A DNA stretch of 8,499 bases from JBDNFP01 sp041689775. GTDB lineage: Bacteria; Bacteroidota; Bacteroidia; Cytophagales; Spirosomataceae. Position 1 is the stretch's first letter; every line of letters begins with the position of its first letter. The stretch lies in the NCBI GenBank assembly GCA_041689775.1, contig JBDNFP010000274.1:1-8499 (forward strand), given 5' to 3'. The position numbers were made by a program, and so were the translations under genes. This document shows positions 1 through 6,320 of the stretch, piece after piece. The notes beneath the pieces are model-generated. The model searched no databases. It saw only the letters and a list, made by a program, of their open reading frames with translations, and was not told the DNA's origin.

Positions 1-89
1 AGTACAATTTCGAAATCACCGAATTCTATACCAAACAGGCGTTTACAAATTCCGGGATTTTCTTTCAATAACTTATACTTATCGTTCAT
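1..89 (-). CDS. IS5-like transposase, N-terminal fragment running off the left edge
   Basis: An ATG at 89 opens a minus-strand frame that stays open to the window edge (29 full codons). It begins MNDKYKLLKENPGI and continues with a charged, helical stretch ending FGDFEIVL. This resembles the short N-terminal helix-turn-helix region (HTH_Tnp_4 type) of IS5-like DDE transposases common in Bacteroidota, where a 'K-x-L-(T/F)-G-hydrophobic-x-x-x-x-F' pattern precedes the DDE domain. The catalytic domain would lie outside the window, so function rests on this short stretch only. It sits next to a partition locus, as expected for a mobile or plasmid-derived region. It could be another protein with a similar N-terminus. 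Whether the full element is intact cannot be judged. Confidence 0.55.
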   Translation of the reverse strand, partial: MNDKYKLLKENPGICKRLFGIEFGDFEIV

Positions 90-106
90 AGTCAGTTTTT
101 TACGAA

Positions 107-114
107 CAAATTTA
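107..114 (-). promoter_or_regulatory. Candidate Bacteroidota -7 box upstream of the transposase
   Basis: Read on the minus strand, 114 to 107 is TAAATTTG, which fits the Bacteroidota TAnnTTTG -7 consensus. It ends 17 bases before the transposase ATG at 89. I see no clear TTTG -33 element at the expected distance, so this is only a candidate. Confidence 0.25.
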
Positions 115-190
115 GAAAATATTATTTAAGAGAGTGGTCTAGTAAATTGCAGAGGAAGAATTTAATAGCCTAAGTATAGTATGGAATATG

Positions 191-277
191 ACGACTAAAT
201 TCCACCAAAAGGCCTCTTCTGAACGCTCAGAGCAGTTTTTGAAAATGGTTTTGTGGCGGTTGATGGACTTTAGTCGT
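191..277. repeat. Imperfect 18-bp inverted repeat downstream of parB
   Basis: The left arm at 191-208 (ACGACTAAATTCCACCAA) pairs with 260-277, matching at 16 of 18 positions. About 51 bases separate the arms. The repeat lies between the end of parB (292) and the transposase fragment. It could be a terminator-like structure for the minus-strand parA-parB transcript, one end of a small non-autonomous element, or a centromere-like site. No run of T follows the arm on the minus strand to favour an intrinsic terminator. The rest of 90-291 shows no gene. Confidence 0.45.
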
Positions 278-291
278 TGGTTGATAAAGCT

Positions 292-1144
292 CTATTGATC
301 GGCCAGAATAGCTTTCAATTGTTGAATACCTTTTTCTAGGTCAGCTACTCGTTTGCTAGTTCTGGTACTACCAATGTCTTCCAGCATCTGCTTCATATCC
401 TGGATTAAATCCGTCAAAAGAGAACTCTTTGGGATTTTAACAACCGAAGGGGTATCAGCCAGCAATCGGTTGATTTCAGCCAGATCCGTGACCCCTTTCA
501 ATTCATTCAGTTCTGCCAGTTTTTGTATTTTACCTTTGGGTACCCGAACCTCACCCGACAGGATCTGACGTTTAAGGTCAGGATTACTTTTCCCGACTTT
601 CTCTATTCCCTGATAAAGACGTTCGTCTCGCAAGATAGTACGCTCATTGACCTTGTACTCGTCCGCAATCAGCTGGGCTGTTTTGGCGTTAGTACCGCTA
701 CCCTCGGCATCTCGTTTTCCTCCCCACCCTTGCTTTTTCTGGTTGTACAGTAAGCCTCTGAAATAGGATAATTCCAGATCGGTAAGATTGCGCCGGCCCA
801 ATTGATTCTGTATCATCCATTTCTTGGCCTCTTCTAGGCCCTTGAAGCTCTTTCTAGCCTTCTTGTAGGGCATATTAGGCCTTAGCAATTTGGAGGCGAT
901 TATGGCCATCTACGAGGATTTCATTATCACCATCAACCCACACAATCAGAGGTTCCCTTATCTCTTCGTTCAAAATATTTTCTTTGAGTTGGGTGAAAGA
1001 CTCTTTTGACAGAGGAGTGATGAAGCTTTCTAGCTCGGGTAAGACGATTGGCTCCTTGCTTGCCTGGGTAAATTCGCCCACGGAAGTAAGGATATCCTTA
1101 CTATCCTTTGAGGCTATTTTGATGTCAAATGATTTCTTTGCCAT
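292..1144 (-). pseudogene. parB: ParB-like partition protein, frameshifted
   Basis: ParB proteins bind centromere-like sites and, with ParA, segregate plasmids or other replicons. The first frame (1144 to 875) gives MAKKSFDIKI and a ParB N-terminal domain with EIREPLIVW and the nucleotide-binding-type motif DGHNR. It stops at 875-877 straight after IAKA. The homology resumes in another frame with NMPYKKARKSF, then the NQLGRRNLTD motif, a helix-turn-helix (TAQLIADEYKVNERTILRDE) and a helical C-terminus ending at the TAG at 292. Joined, the two parts give roughly 280 residues, normal for this class. Spacing against relatives fits loss of two bases near 877, although one inserted base is also possible. 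The ATG at 1144 lies inside the end of parA (20-nt overlap), so translation was probably coupled. The DGHNR variant is typical of mobile-element ParB-like proteins rather than chromosomal Spo0J. It could still be functional if the shift is a sequencing error. Confidence 0.8.
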
Positions 1145-1898
1145 GGCTATTGATAAATTCTTTAGCTAGGGTGAGGTACTCTGAGGCACTTGCTGAATCC
1201 GGATCATGTGATAAAACGTCGATGCTTTGTCCGGCGGCTTCTACAACGGCAATCCGATCATAGATCTCTGTTTCAAAGACTAGCTTTCCAAAGTTTTCAC
1301 GCACTACTCGGTTAATCTCTTTCTTGATCGCCCGGTTGCTCATTTTGTTGATCAGCAACCGATATCCTTGTAGGTCGCGGTTAAGACGTTTCTGCACCCC
1401 CTCGATGGTACTAATTACATTGGATAGGTTGTTGATCGAGAATTTTTCCGCATCAATGACAATGATGATTTCATTACTGGCAGTTAATGCATTTACCGAT
1501 AAAATGCCAAGGGATGGAGGCAATCAATCAAAATATAGTCGTAGAAGCCATCAACGCTTTCAATGATACCTTTCTTAAACTGTCCGTCGGGCTTGCCTAC
1601 GAGGCTATAAACGGCGGTTTCTAGTTCCAGGCTACTGGGAATCAGATTGAATTTGTCTTCGATCTTAATTAAAGGCAGATCTTCTGGTTTATCTGTATCT
1701 AAGTACGGAAGTATTGATTTCTCCAACTCTTCAAAACCAAGAGATTGTGTAAGGTTACCTTGCGGATCTAGGTCAATCAGTAGGACGCTATGTCCCAGAA
1801 TATGAAGGGCTTTGCCTAAATTTAGGGTGGTAGTGGTTTTTCCGCCCCCCCCCCCCTTTGTGATTGAATAATGAGATTACTTTCGAATAGGTGGCCAT
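1125..1898 (-). pseudogene. parA: ParA-type partition ATPase with two frameshifts
   Basis: This is a deviant Walker A ATPase that drives segregation together with the downstream ParB. The ATG at 1898 gives MATYSKVISLFNHKGGGG, the start of the KGGxGKT motif, but a 12-G tract throws the frame. The homology continues one frame over with GKTTTTLNLGKALHILGHS, then LIDLDPQGN (switch/Walker A' region). Further on comes DYILIDC, followed by PPSLGILSVNA (Walker B and beyond), with a second shift between them at about 1519-1520 where one C seems missing. The C-terminal part (INKMSNR, YDRIAVVEAAGQSIDVL) is typical ParA and ends at the TGA at 1125. The total of about 257 codons is normal for the family. 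An upstream in-frame TGA supports the start at 1898. As written the gene makes no ParA. Both lesions are in homopolymers, so miscalled bases are a real alternative to decay. Confidence 0.85.
1845..1856. repeat. 12-base C/G homopolymer in the ParA Walker A codons
   Basis: Twelve consecutive C on the plus strand (G on the coding strand) sit inside the P-loop of parA. Eight G would give exactly K-G-G-G-G-K-T in frame. Eleven or fourteen would add glycines but keep the frame. Twelve breaks it. Tracts of this length slip easily in replication and are easily miscounted in sequencing. Confidence 0.9.
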
Positions 1899-1911
1899 AG
1901 TTGTTCTTTGT

Positions 1912-1934
1912 CAAGTCGACAATTTGTCGACTTG
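1912..1934. promoter_or_regulatory. Perfect palindrome upstream of parA: candidate operator or parS
   Basis: CAAGTCGACAA (1912-1922), one central base, then TTGTCGACTTG (1924-1934) form a perfect 11-bp inverted repeat. It ends 13 bases before the parA ATG. Partition operons are commonly autoregulated by ParA or ParB at a dyad next to the promoter, and some carry the centromere there. The site does not match the chromosomal parS consensus (TGTTTCACGTGAAACA). In RNA it would fold into a strong hairpin just upstream of the ribosome-binding region. Position and symmetry are seen directly; the role is inferred. Confidence 0.6.
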
Positions 1935-1960
1935 CTCCCTTAGTTTACGATTTGATGGGG

Positions 1961-1988
1961 ATTATACTCTCAAAAATGAAGTTTTCAA
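1961..1988 (-). promoter_or_regulatory. Candidate sigma70-like promoter for parA-parB
   Basis: On the minus strand TTGAAA (1988-1983) is followed after 16 bases by a perfect TATAAT (1966-1961). Transcription would start near 1954, giving a leader of about 55 bases that contains the palindrome at 1912-1934. Bacteroidota promoters usually follow TTTG/TAnnTTTG, so a classical -35/-10 pair here is either chance or a sign of foreign origin. Confidence 0.35.
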
Positions 1989-2037
1989 GAAAACTGCCTA
2001 TTTGCACTCATTTGCCCTAGTAATACGGATTTCTGTA

Positions 2038-2384
2038 CCTAAATTGGTTGTTACCGCGCTGGTCGTGCGCACGGCGGTAGCCTTTGCCTTCGTGACTGTC
2101 AGCGCCTTTTTATTTAAAAATGTTTTTACTTACAGATACGCAAAGCCGCCCGGCGCGATTTGTGGCTGCTGGCTTTTTTGGGGCTTTGCATTACTGTGTC
2201 GTGGGTGTTTTACTACCGGGCCATGAAGGATGGGGCCGTCTCGTTCGTCGCCTCGATCGACAAAGCCAGCGTCGTCATCACGCTAGTGCTGTCTTTTCTC
2301 ATCTTGCGTAAACTTATTACTGGGAAAGTGCTGATTGGCGCGGGTCTGATTTCTATCGGGATAATGGTACTGGTGTGGCGGTAA
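2038..2384 (+). pseudogene. EamA/DMT-family permease fragment, 5'-truncated and frameshifted
   Basis: EamA (DMT) proteins are inner-membrane transporters of small metabolites. The C-terminal half is clear: from about 2124 a frame gives FYLQIRKAARRDLWLL, then SWVFYYRAMKDGAVSFVASI, DKASVVITL and a last hydrophobic helix ending MVLVWR at the TAA at 2382-2384. This matches the end of the short (about 140-residue) DMT proteins, with their conserved WxxYxRAxxxGxVSxVxxIDK pattern. Upstream, in another frame, about 2038-2122 gives a helix with TALVVRTAVAFAF, like the conserved 'ATxxRT' helix. The join at 2123-2127 (five T) fits loss of one T. The N-terminal helix and any start codon are not convincing, and the sequence to the left is the parA promoter region, so the 5' end was probably lost when the partition region became its neighbour. 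The left boundary is approximate. Confidence 0.7.
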
Positions 2385-2672
2385 ATGTTTCTTCGAAGAA
2401 ATGGCTTGCTAAAAAAATCAAAGAGTGAGCTACTGTCTTGAAACGAAAGCAGGTCATTATGCACTTGGCTTACCAGGCCCCGAGCCCCCCCTCACTAAAG
2501 CGCTACTCGTGCTGATTATTGCCTACGCCCTGAGTATGTTCGATGATCTGATCCTGTGACGATTACCATCTATTCCGTGGTGAAGCTCATTCCCACAGAA
2601 GTGATCGATGAGGCTTTGGACAGGGCGGCCACCTACGAATGGGCAAAGGAACGTAATCGATTTGGCTTTTAG
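2385..2672 (+). pseudogene. DUF1232 (YkvA-like) membrane protein gene, heavily decayed
   Basis: The ATG at 2385 directly follows the stop of the EamA fragment (TAAATG). Reading across frames gives SSKKWLAKKIKE, an in-frame TGA (2426-2428) where relatives have Trp, then ATVLKRKQVIMHLAYQAPSP, LTKALLVLIIAYALS, MFDDLIL, and TITIYSVVKLIPTEVIDEA, ending WAKERNRFGF at the TAG at 2670-2672. This order is that of DUF1232, a small helical membrane domain of unknown function. Compared with the family, the hallmark 'PIDLIPDFIPVLG' between AYALS and the DDLIL block is missing, equal to a 39-bp in-frame deletion near 2535. Other lesions are one base missing after the start (about 2388-2391), one C missing in the C tract at 2485-2491, and one G missing at about 2556. 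With five independent lesions it cannot encode a working protein. Confidence 0.75.
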
Positions 2673-2687
2673 TTTTTTTGGTTTATG

Positions 2688-2728
2688 CAGTCGTTATATT
2701 TGATGACCTTTGTCAAATATAACGACTG
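2688..2728. terminator. Strong hairpin between convergent genes, possible terminator
   Basis: A perfect 16-bp inverted repeat (2688-2703 with 2713-2728) encloses a 9-base loop. It lies 13 bases beyond the last base of the DUF2147 gene at 2742, where the four-gene operon would end, and 15 bases after the stop of the plus-strand DUF1232 remnant. No T tract follows the stem in either direction; the T7 tract at 2673-2679 is on the wrong side for a plus-strand intrinsic terminator. Termination or 3'-end protection is therefore inferred from position alone. Confidence 0.5.
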
Positions 2729-2741
2729 ATGGGGCCCCACA

Positions 2742-3185
2742 CTACTGCTCAACCCGGCTAAATTTCAGGCTTTTACCAAATATTTCGAATGCCCAATAAC
2801 CCCGTACGACCATATCTTGGGGCGATAGCATGCGCGCTACCGAACTGAAGGTATGGCCCGAATTGGGGTCGTAAATATTACCACCACTCCATTCGTTTTC
2901 CCGGCTATCGAATTTCAGGTCATCCACCACCACCATACCCAGCCACGAGCGATTCCGTAGACCGGAGACGGGGTTTTTTAAGTCGCGGTGATCCGCCATC
3001 GGTCGCGGCGAGAGTTCCGTGCACTCGAACCACACGATTCGTGCCGCGTAGCGGTCGTTGACTTTGAACACTTCCACTTCTAGGTCTTTGCCTTCCGACA
3101 TCCATCGCCCCAATACCTGGTTGGAATTGACTTTGCCAGGAGGAGTGGTGAAAAGAAGAGCCGATACTAAAAGTAAAGCTTTCAT
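2742..3185 (-). CDS. DUF2147 secreted protein (copy 1, operon-distal)
   Basis: This is a 147-residue protein with a short hydrophobic N-terminus (MKALLLVSALLF) that looks like a Sec signal peptide, followed by one DUF2147 domain at about 25-147. Family hallmarks are visible: LGRWMSEGKDLEVEVF at the start, the SWLGM block at 80-84, GGNIYDPNSGHTF at 101-113, and RGYWAFEIFGKSLKFSRV near the end. DUF2147 proteins are small exported, probably beta-rich proteins of unknown function. It is the last gene of the operon, 59 bp after its paralogue, and about two thirds identical to it over a gap-free 123-residue domain (83 matches by hand count). The leader just before its ATG (ACCTAAATACC) resembles that of the paralogue (ACCTATATAACC), which supports tandem duplication including the translation start region. 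Binding partner or ligand is unknown. Confidence 0.85.
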   Translation of the reverse strand: MKALLLVSALLFTTPPGKVNSNQVLGRWMSEGKDLEVEVFKVNDRYAARIVWFECTELSPRPMADHRDLKNPVSGLRNRSWLGMVVVDDLKFDSRENEWSGGNIYDPNSGHTFSSVARMLSPQDMVVRGYWAFEIFGKSLKFSRVEQ

Positions 3186-3244
3186 GGTATTTAGGTTCCT
3201 GATGAAATAATTAACGAAACAAAAAACGCGGGTTTATGAAGAAA

Positions 3245-3751
3245 CTACCGCGCCACGCGGCTAAATTTCAGGCTCTTGCCAAAAAACTCGATGCCCCAAT
3301 ATCCCCTTACGATCAGCTTCTGCGGGGATGACATCCGCACCACCGACTGAAAGGTGTGACCGGAGTTAGGGTCATAGATATTGCCGCCGCACCATTCGTT
3401 TTTCTCGGCATCGTACTTCAAGTCATCCACGACCACCATGCCTAGCCACGAGCGGCTGCGTAGGCTGGGGTCGGGGTTCTCGGTATCGAGTTGTTCGATC
3501 ATTTTGGGCGAGCCGGGGGCTGAGCAGTCGAACCAGGAGACGCGGGCTGCGTAGCGGTCTTTTACCTTGAAAACCTCCACTTCGAGGTTCTTACCTTCTG
3601 CCATCCACTTACCTAGCATCTTATCTGCCTTGGCGGTTTCTAGGGGGCTGATCGGTACGCTAAAAGTCGGGGTAGGTATAAAACCAGGAAGAGGATAAGT
3701 TCTGGGCATATTCATGGTGAGCAGGATTGAAAGGATGAGGATGGATTTCAT
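3245..3751 (-). CDS. DUF2147 secreted protein (copy 2, with Pro-rich linker)
   Basis: This is a 168-residue protein with a likely signal peptide (MKSILILSILLTMN). A proline-rich linker follows at about 16-37 (RTYPLPGFIPTPTF and on), then a DUF2147 domain at about 46-168 with LGKWMAEGKNLEVEVF, RSWLGMVVVDD, GGNIYDPNSGHTF and RGYWGIEFFGKSLKFSRV. The core is intact and has the usual length; the linker is an addition compared with the neighbouring copy and could tether or space the domain from the membrane. Two Cys in the mature domain (about 76 and 121) occur here, whereas the downstream copy keeps only the first. The gene starts 33 bp after the DUF5686 gene, so it is very likely co-transcribed. 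The function of the family is unknown; a role in the envelope is inferred from export and context. Confidence 0.85.
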   Translation of the reverse strand: MKSILILSILLTMNMPRTYPLPGFIPTPTFSVPISPLETAKADKMLGKWMAEGKNLEVEVFKVKDRYAARVSWFDCSAPGSPKMIEQLDTENPDPSLRSRSWLGMVVVDDLKYDAEKNEWCGGNIYDPNSGHTFQSVVRMSSPQKLIVRGYWGIEFFGKSLKFSRVAR

Positions 3752-3784
3752 GGTTATATAGGTAAATCTTTGTTTTTCAATGAA

Positions 3785-6307
3785 TTAAAACTGAATCTTG
3801 ACCCCGGTGTAAATCCCGAAGCGGGTGATGCGGGCCTGGTCCGCGCCCTGCAAATGGTTGAGCCGCCAGATGCAGTCGATGGAGAAAAAATTAAAGATGT
3901 TCTCCACCCCTACACCCGCCTCGGCGTAGGGGGTGCGGCCTGTGGTGTGAATGGCGTTGATCTGATTGAAGTCCGTATTAGCTTTCGTCAGGTCACCCCA
4001 GTAGAGATTAGCTATCAGCCGTTCGCGCAGGTGGAATTTATTAATGAGCGGCAGCCGGTCCATAATCAGCCCGCCCAGCGAGTAACGAGTCTGCAGGCTG
4101 GCGTAGCGGTCGGCAGCGAACTCGTAGGGACTCATGCCGTAGAAGGCATAGCGGTCGGCGATATAGTAGGGGTTACCCCTCGGAATGTATAGCAGTAGTA
4201 ATGGCACCGTACCGAAGACCTTGCCCGCCGACAGGTTGTAATAAAAGCTACCTTTCAGGGGCATGGGCAGATCTTGAGATACGCTCACGTTCGCCTTCAC
4301 GTACTCAAAAAACGTATTACGGTAAATAGGCACGCTTGTGCTTACGTCCAGCCGGATAATAGGGTAGAGCGTCTGCACCCGTAGTTTGTCATAGTTAAAG
4401 ATTAGCGAACGCTCGTTATGGGCGTAGCGTAGCATCAGCCCCGCCTCGGAGTTGTAGAGCGTGTGCAGCAACGAGTAGGCCGGATCGGTGGGATTGATGA
4501 ACTCGTCGGAAGGCACGTAGCTAAATCGGAAGGTGGGGGTCATTGAGCCGTAACTGTAGTATGCCCGCGCGGACCAGTCATGATTGAGGTCGCGCTCGTG
4601 CGAGAACCGCACCTGACGCAGGAAGTTTTGATAGACCGGAATCGGCTTACGCAGGGCCAGCGTAAACACATTATCATGGTCGAGTTGATCGGAGAATTCA
4701 GTCAATGCATCGTAGTCGCTCTTTATGGACAGTTCGTACTTGCGGTAGTCGACGCGATTCGGCACGTACTTCACACCCATCCCGCCCTTGAACCGGCGGT
4801 CGCGGGTACCGTAGGCCAGGTAGCCCCAGTAGTTCCAGTTAGGGCTGATGCCCTCCTTTGACCAGATGCCAGTACGGAAGCGGACGCCCTCGGTCTGGTT
4901 AGCGCTCACCAGCGAGCTGTATGGTCCCATGCGCCAGCGGTTGTGGAAGTCCCAGTAGCCGATTAACAGGAAGGCGGCGAAGCGGGTCGTGTTCTGAAAA
5001 CGGCTATTGTTCCTGAGCGAGTCAGCGGCCTGGTAGATCGCCGCCTGATGGGGCGTAAGCGTAGCCAGGCGGTACTCCGTTTTGAAATCGGCCATCGTGT
5101 TGTCCACTCTCTGCTCGCCCATGAAGTTGTCGGCGTTTATGCCGTCAACGTTGCTCTTATAGCCCGTGTAGATGCTGCTTGACAGCAGTTTCACGGTGCG
5201 GCCCGTCGAGTCGATTTTACCCGGCAGGCCCAGCAGTGCCAGTCCGTTGTCGAAGGTCAGGCCGATGCGACTTTCCGAGGGTACCCATACCTGTCCTTTG
5301 TCGGAGTCCTTGATAGAAATGAAGTCTTGCCCGATGGACAGCTCTCGTACGAAGTTGAGGTTGACACCGGGACTGGTTTTCATCTCTACCTTCTTTACGG
5401 CGTAGGAATCGGAATCGATCCAAAGCCGCCCTTCGAAGGTATTCTCGTTGCGGTGCTTGGGTGTGAACCGCAACACGTAGGTGTAGACATTGCCGTCCAC
5501 CAGCGTGTCGGGCTTGGCATAGTTGTAAAACGACAGGCCCAGTGCCGACACCGGGCCAAGAAAGGAAGTTTTTAGGATCGGGATTACGCCGTCGTAAGCG
5601 TTGGGCCGGATAGAGAATTTGTCGAATTTAACCCCCAGTTGGTCGGTTGTTAGGCCCAGCGCCTTTTCGGCGATCAAGTACTTCGCGTCCGTGTTGTTGA
5701 ACTTAGCGTGGTATTCCTTGTAGTAATTTTCCCGAAAATAAAGGGGTAGCGTCGCTAAATTGGCCGTGTCTTTGTTGAAATTCTGATATACTGACATGAC
5801 GTTGCCCAACAGGGAGCGCTTCTCATCGGAAGTAAAATTCTCGATGTCCAGTTCGGTGCGCATGTAGTCGTTGCGGACGAAGTTGCGCAGCCGCGCCGGG
5901 TCGTTGGCGTCCTTGTGGGCGATCACCATTTTCATCAGCGTCTTTCCAGGGTCACGGTACGACATCACTACCACCTCGTCGAGCTGCTGAGTGACGGCAG
6001 TCAGCTTCACGACAAGTTCACTGGATGGGTCAGAACTGATGGCGATGGGTTGCGTGTCGTAGCCCACTTCGGACACCAGCAGGGTATCGGGTAGAATTTT
6101 TAGGCTGAGGACGAATTCGCCGTTCTCGTCGGTGGTCATACCATTCTTTCCGGCTTTCAGATAAACGCTGGCGAAGGGAACACCTTCACCCGTTTTCTGG
6201 TCAATAATCCGGCCTTTGAGCGTAGGAATAGGCGTTGCTTGCTGGGCGCTGGCGGCCGTTAAGGCCAGGAATAAAAGTAGAAACGATATTTTCAGGGGGT
6301 TGTGCAT
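3785..6307 (-). CDS. DUF5686 outer-membrane beta-barrel protein with carboxypeptidase-like regulatory domain
   Basis: This is an 840-residue protein. Residues 1-21 form a clear signal peptide (hydrophobic core LLLFLALTAA, cleavage after ASA). Residues about 30-105 are a CarboxypepD_reg-like beta-sandwich (KGRIIDQKTGEGVPFASVYL, TTDENGEF), followed by QLDEVVV at 108-114, a sequence often seen at the same point in TonB-linked proteins. There is no TonB plug domain. The rest is the DUF5686 region: alternating aromatic/polar strands (RFSHERDLNHDWSARAYYSYG, RYSLGGLIMDRLP) and a final strand ending in Phe (VKIQF), as is usual for outer-membrane barrels. Length and architecture are normal for Bacteroidota DUF5686 proteins, whose function is not established. 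The gene starts 13 bp after the hydroxylase gene and is followed at 33 bp by DUF2147, so it is the central gene of the operon. The frame is intact over 2.5 kb. Transport or assembly of an envelope component is inference. Confidence 0.88.
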   Translation of the reverse strand: MHNPLKISFLLLFLALTAASAQQATPIPTLKGRIIDQKTGEGVPFASVYLKAGKNGMTTDENGEFVLSLKILPDTLLVSEVGYDTQPIAISSDPSSELVVKLTAVTQQLDEVVVMSYRDPGKTLMKMVIAHKDANDPARLRNFVRNDYMRTELDIENFTSDEKRSLLGNVMSVYQNFNKDTANLATLPLYFRENYYKEYHAKFNNTDAKYLIAEKALGLTTDQLGVKFDKFSIRPNAYDGVIPILKTSFLGPVSALGLSFYNYAKPDTLVDGNVYTYVLRFTPKHRNENTFEGRLWIDSDSYAVKKVEMKTSPGVNLNFVRELSIGQDFISIKDSDKGQVWVPSESRIGLTFDNGLALLGLPGKIDSTGRTVKLLSSSIYTGYKSNVDGINADNFMGEQRVDNTMADFKTEYRLATLTPHQAAIYQAADSLRNNSRFQNTTRFAAFLLIGYWDFHNRWRMGPYSSLVSANQTEGVRFRTGIWSKEGISPNWNYWGYLAYGTRDRRFKGGMGVKYVPNRVDYRKYELSIKSDYDALTEFSDQLDHDNVFTLALRKPIPVYQNFLRQVRFSHERDLNHDWSARAYYSYGSMTPTFRFSYVPSDEFINPTDPAYSLLHTLYNSEAGLMLRYAHNERSLIFNYDKLRVQTLYPIIRLDVSTSVPIYRNTFFEYVKANVSVSQDLPMPLKGSFYYNLSAGKVFGTVPLLLLYIPRGNPYYIADRYAFYGMSPYEFAADRYASLQTRYSLGGLIMDRLPLINKFHLRERLIANLYWGDLTKANTDFNQINAIHTTGRTPYAEAGVGVENIFNFFSIDCIWRLNHLQGADQARITRFGIYTGVKIQF

Positions 6308-6320
6308 GAGAGTGTTTAAT

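Noticed and set aside
1912..1934. Chromosomal parS site
   Set aside because: The palindrome core GTCGAC differs from the TGTTTCACGTGAAACA consensus, so it is only a candidate for a different site class.
1891..2226. 111-codon plus-strand frame starting GTG at 1891
   Set aside because: Its start lies over the parA start and promoter. Only the part from about 2038 resembles a protein (the EamA fragment), and the end runs out of frame past the T tract.
2213..2464. 83-codon minus-strand frame across the EamA and DUF1232 remnants
   Set aside because: The plus strand carries recognisable EamA and DUF1232 sequence here; the minus frame has no family resemblance.
3770..4192. 140-codon plus-strand frame
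   Set aside because: It lies opposite the well-supported DUF5686 gene and shows no family features, so it is a shadow of that gene's codon bias.
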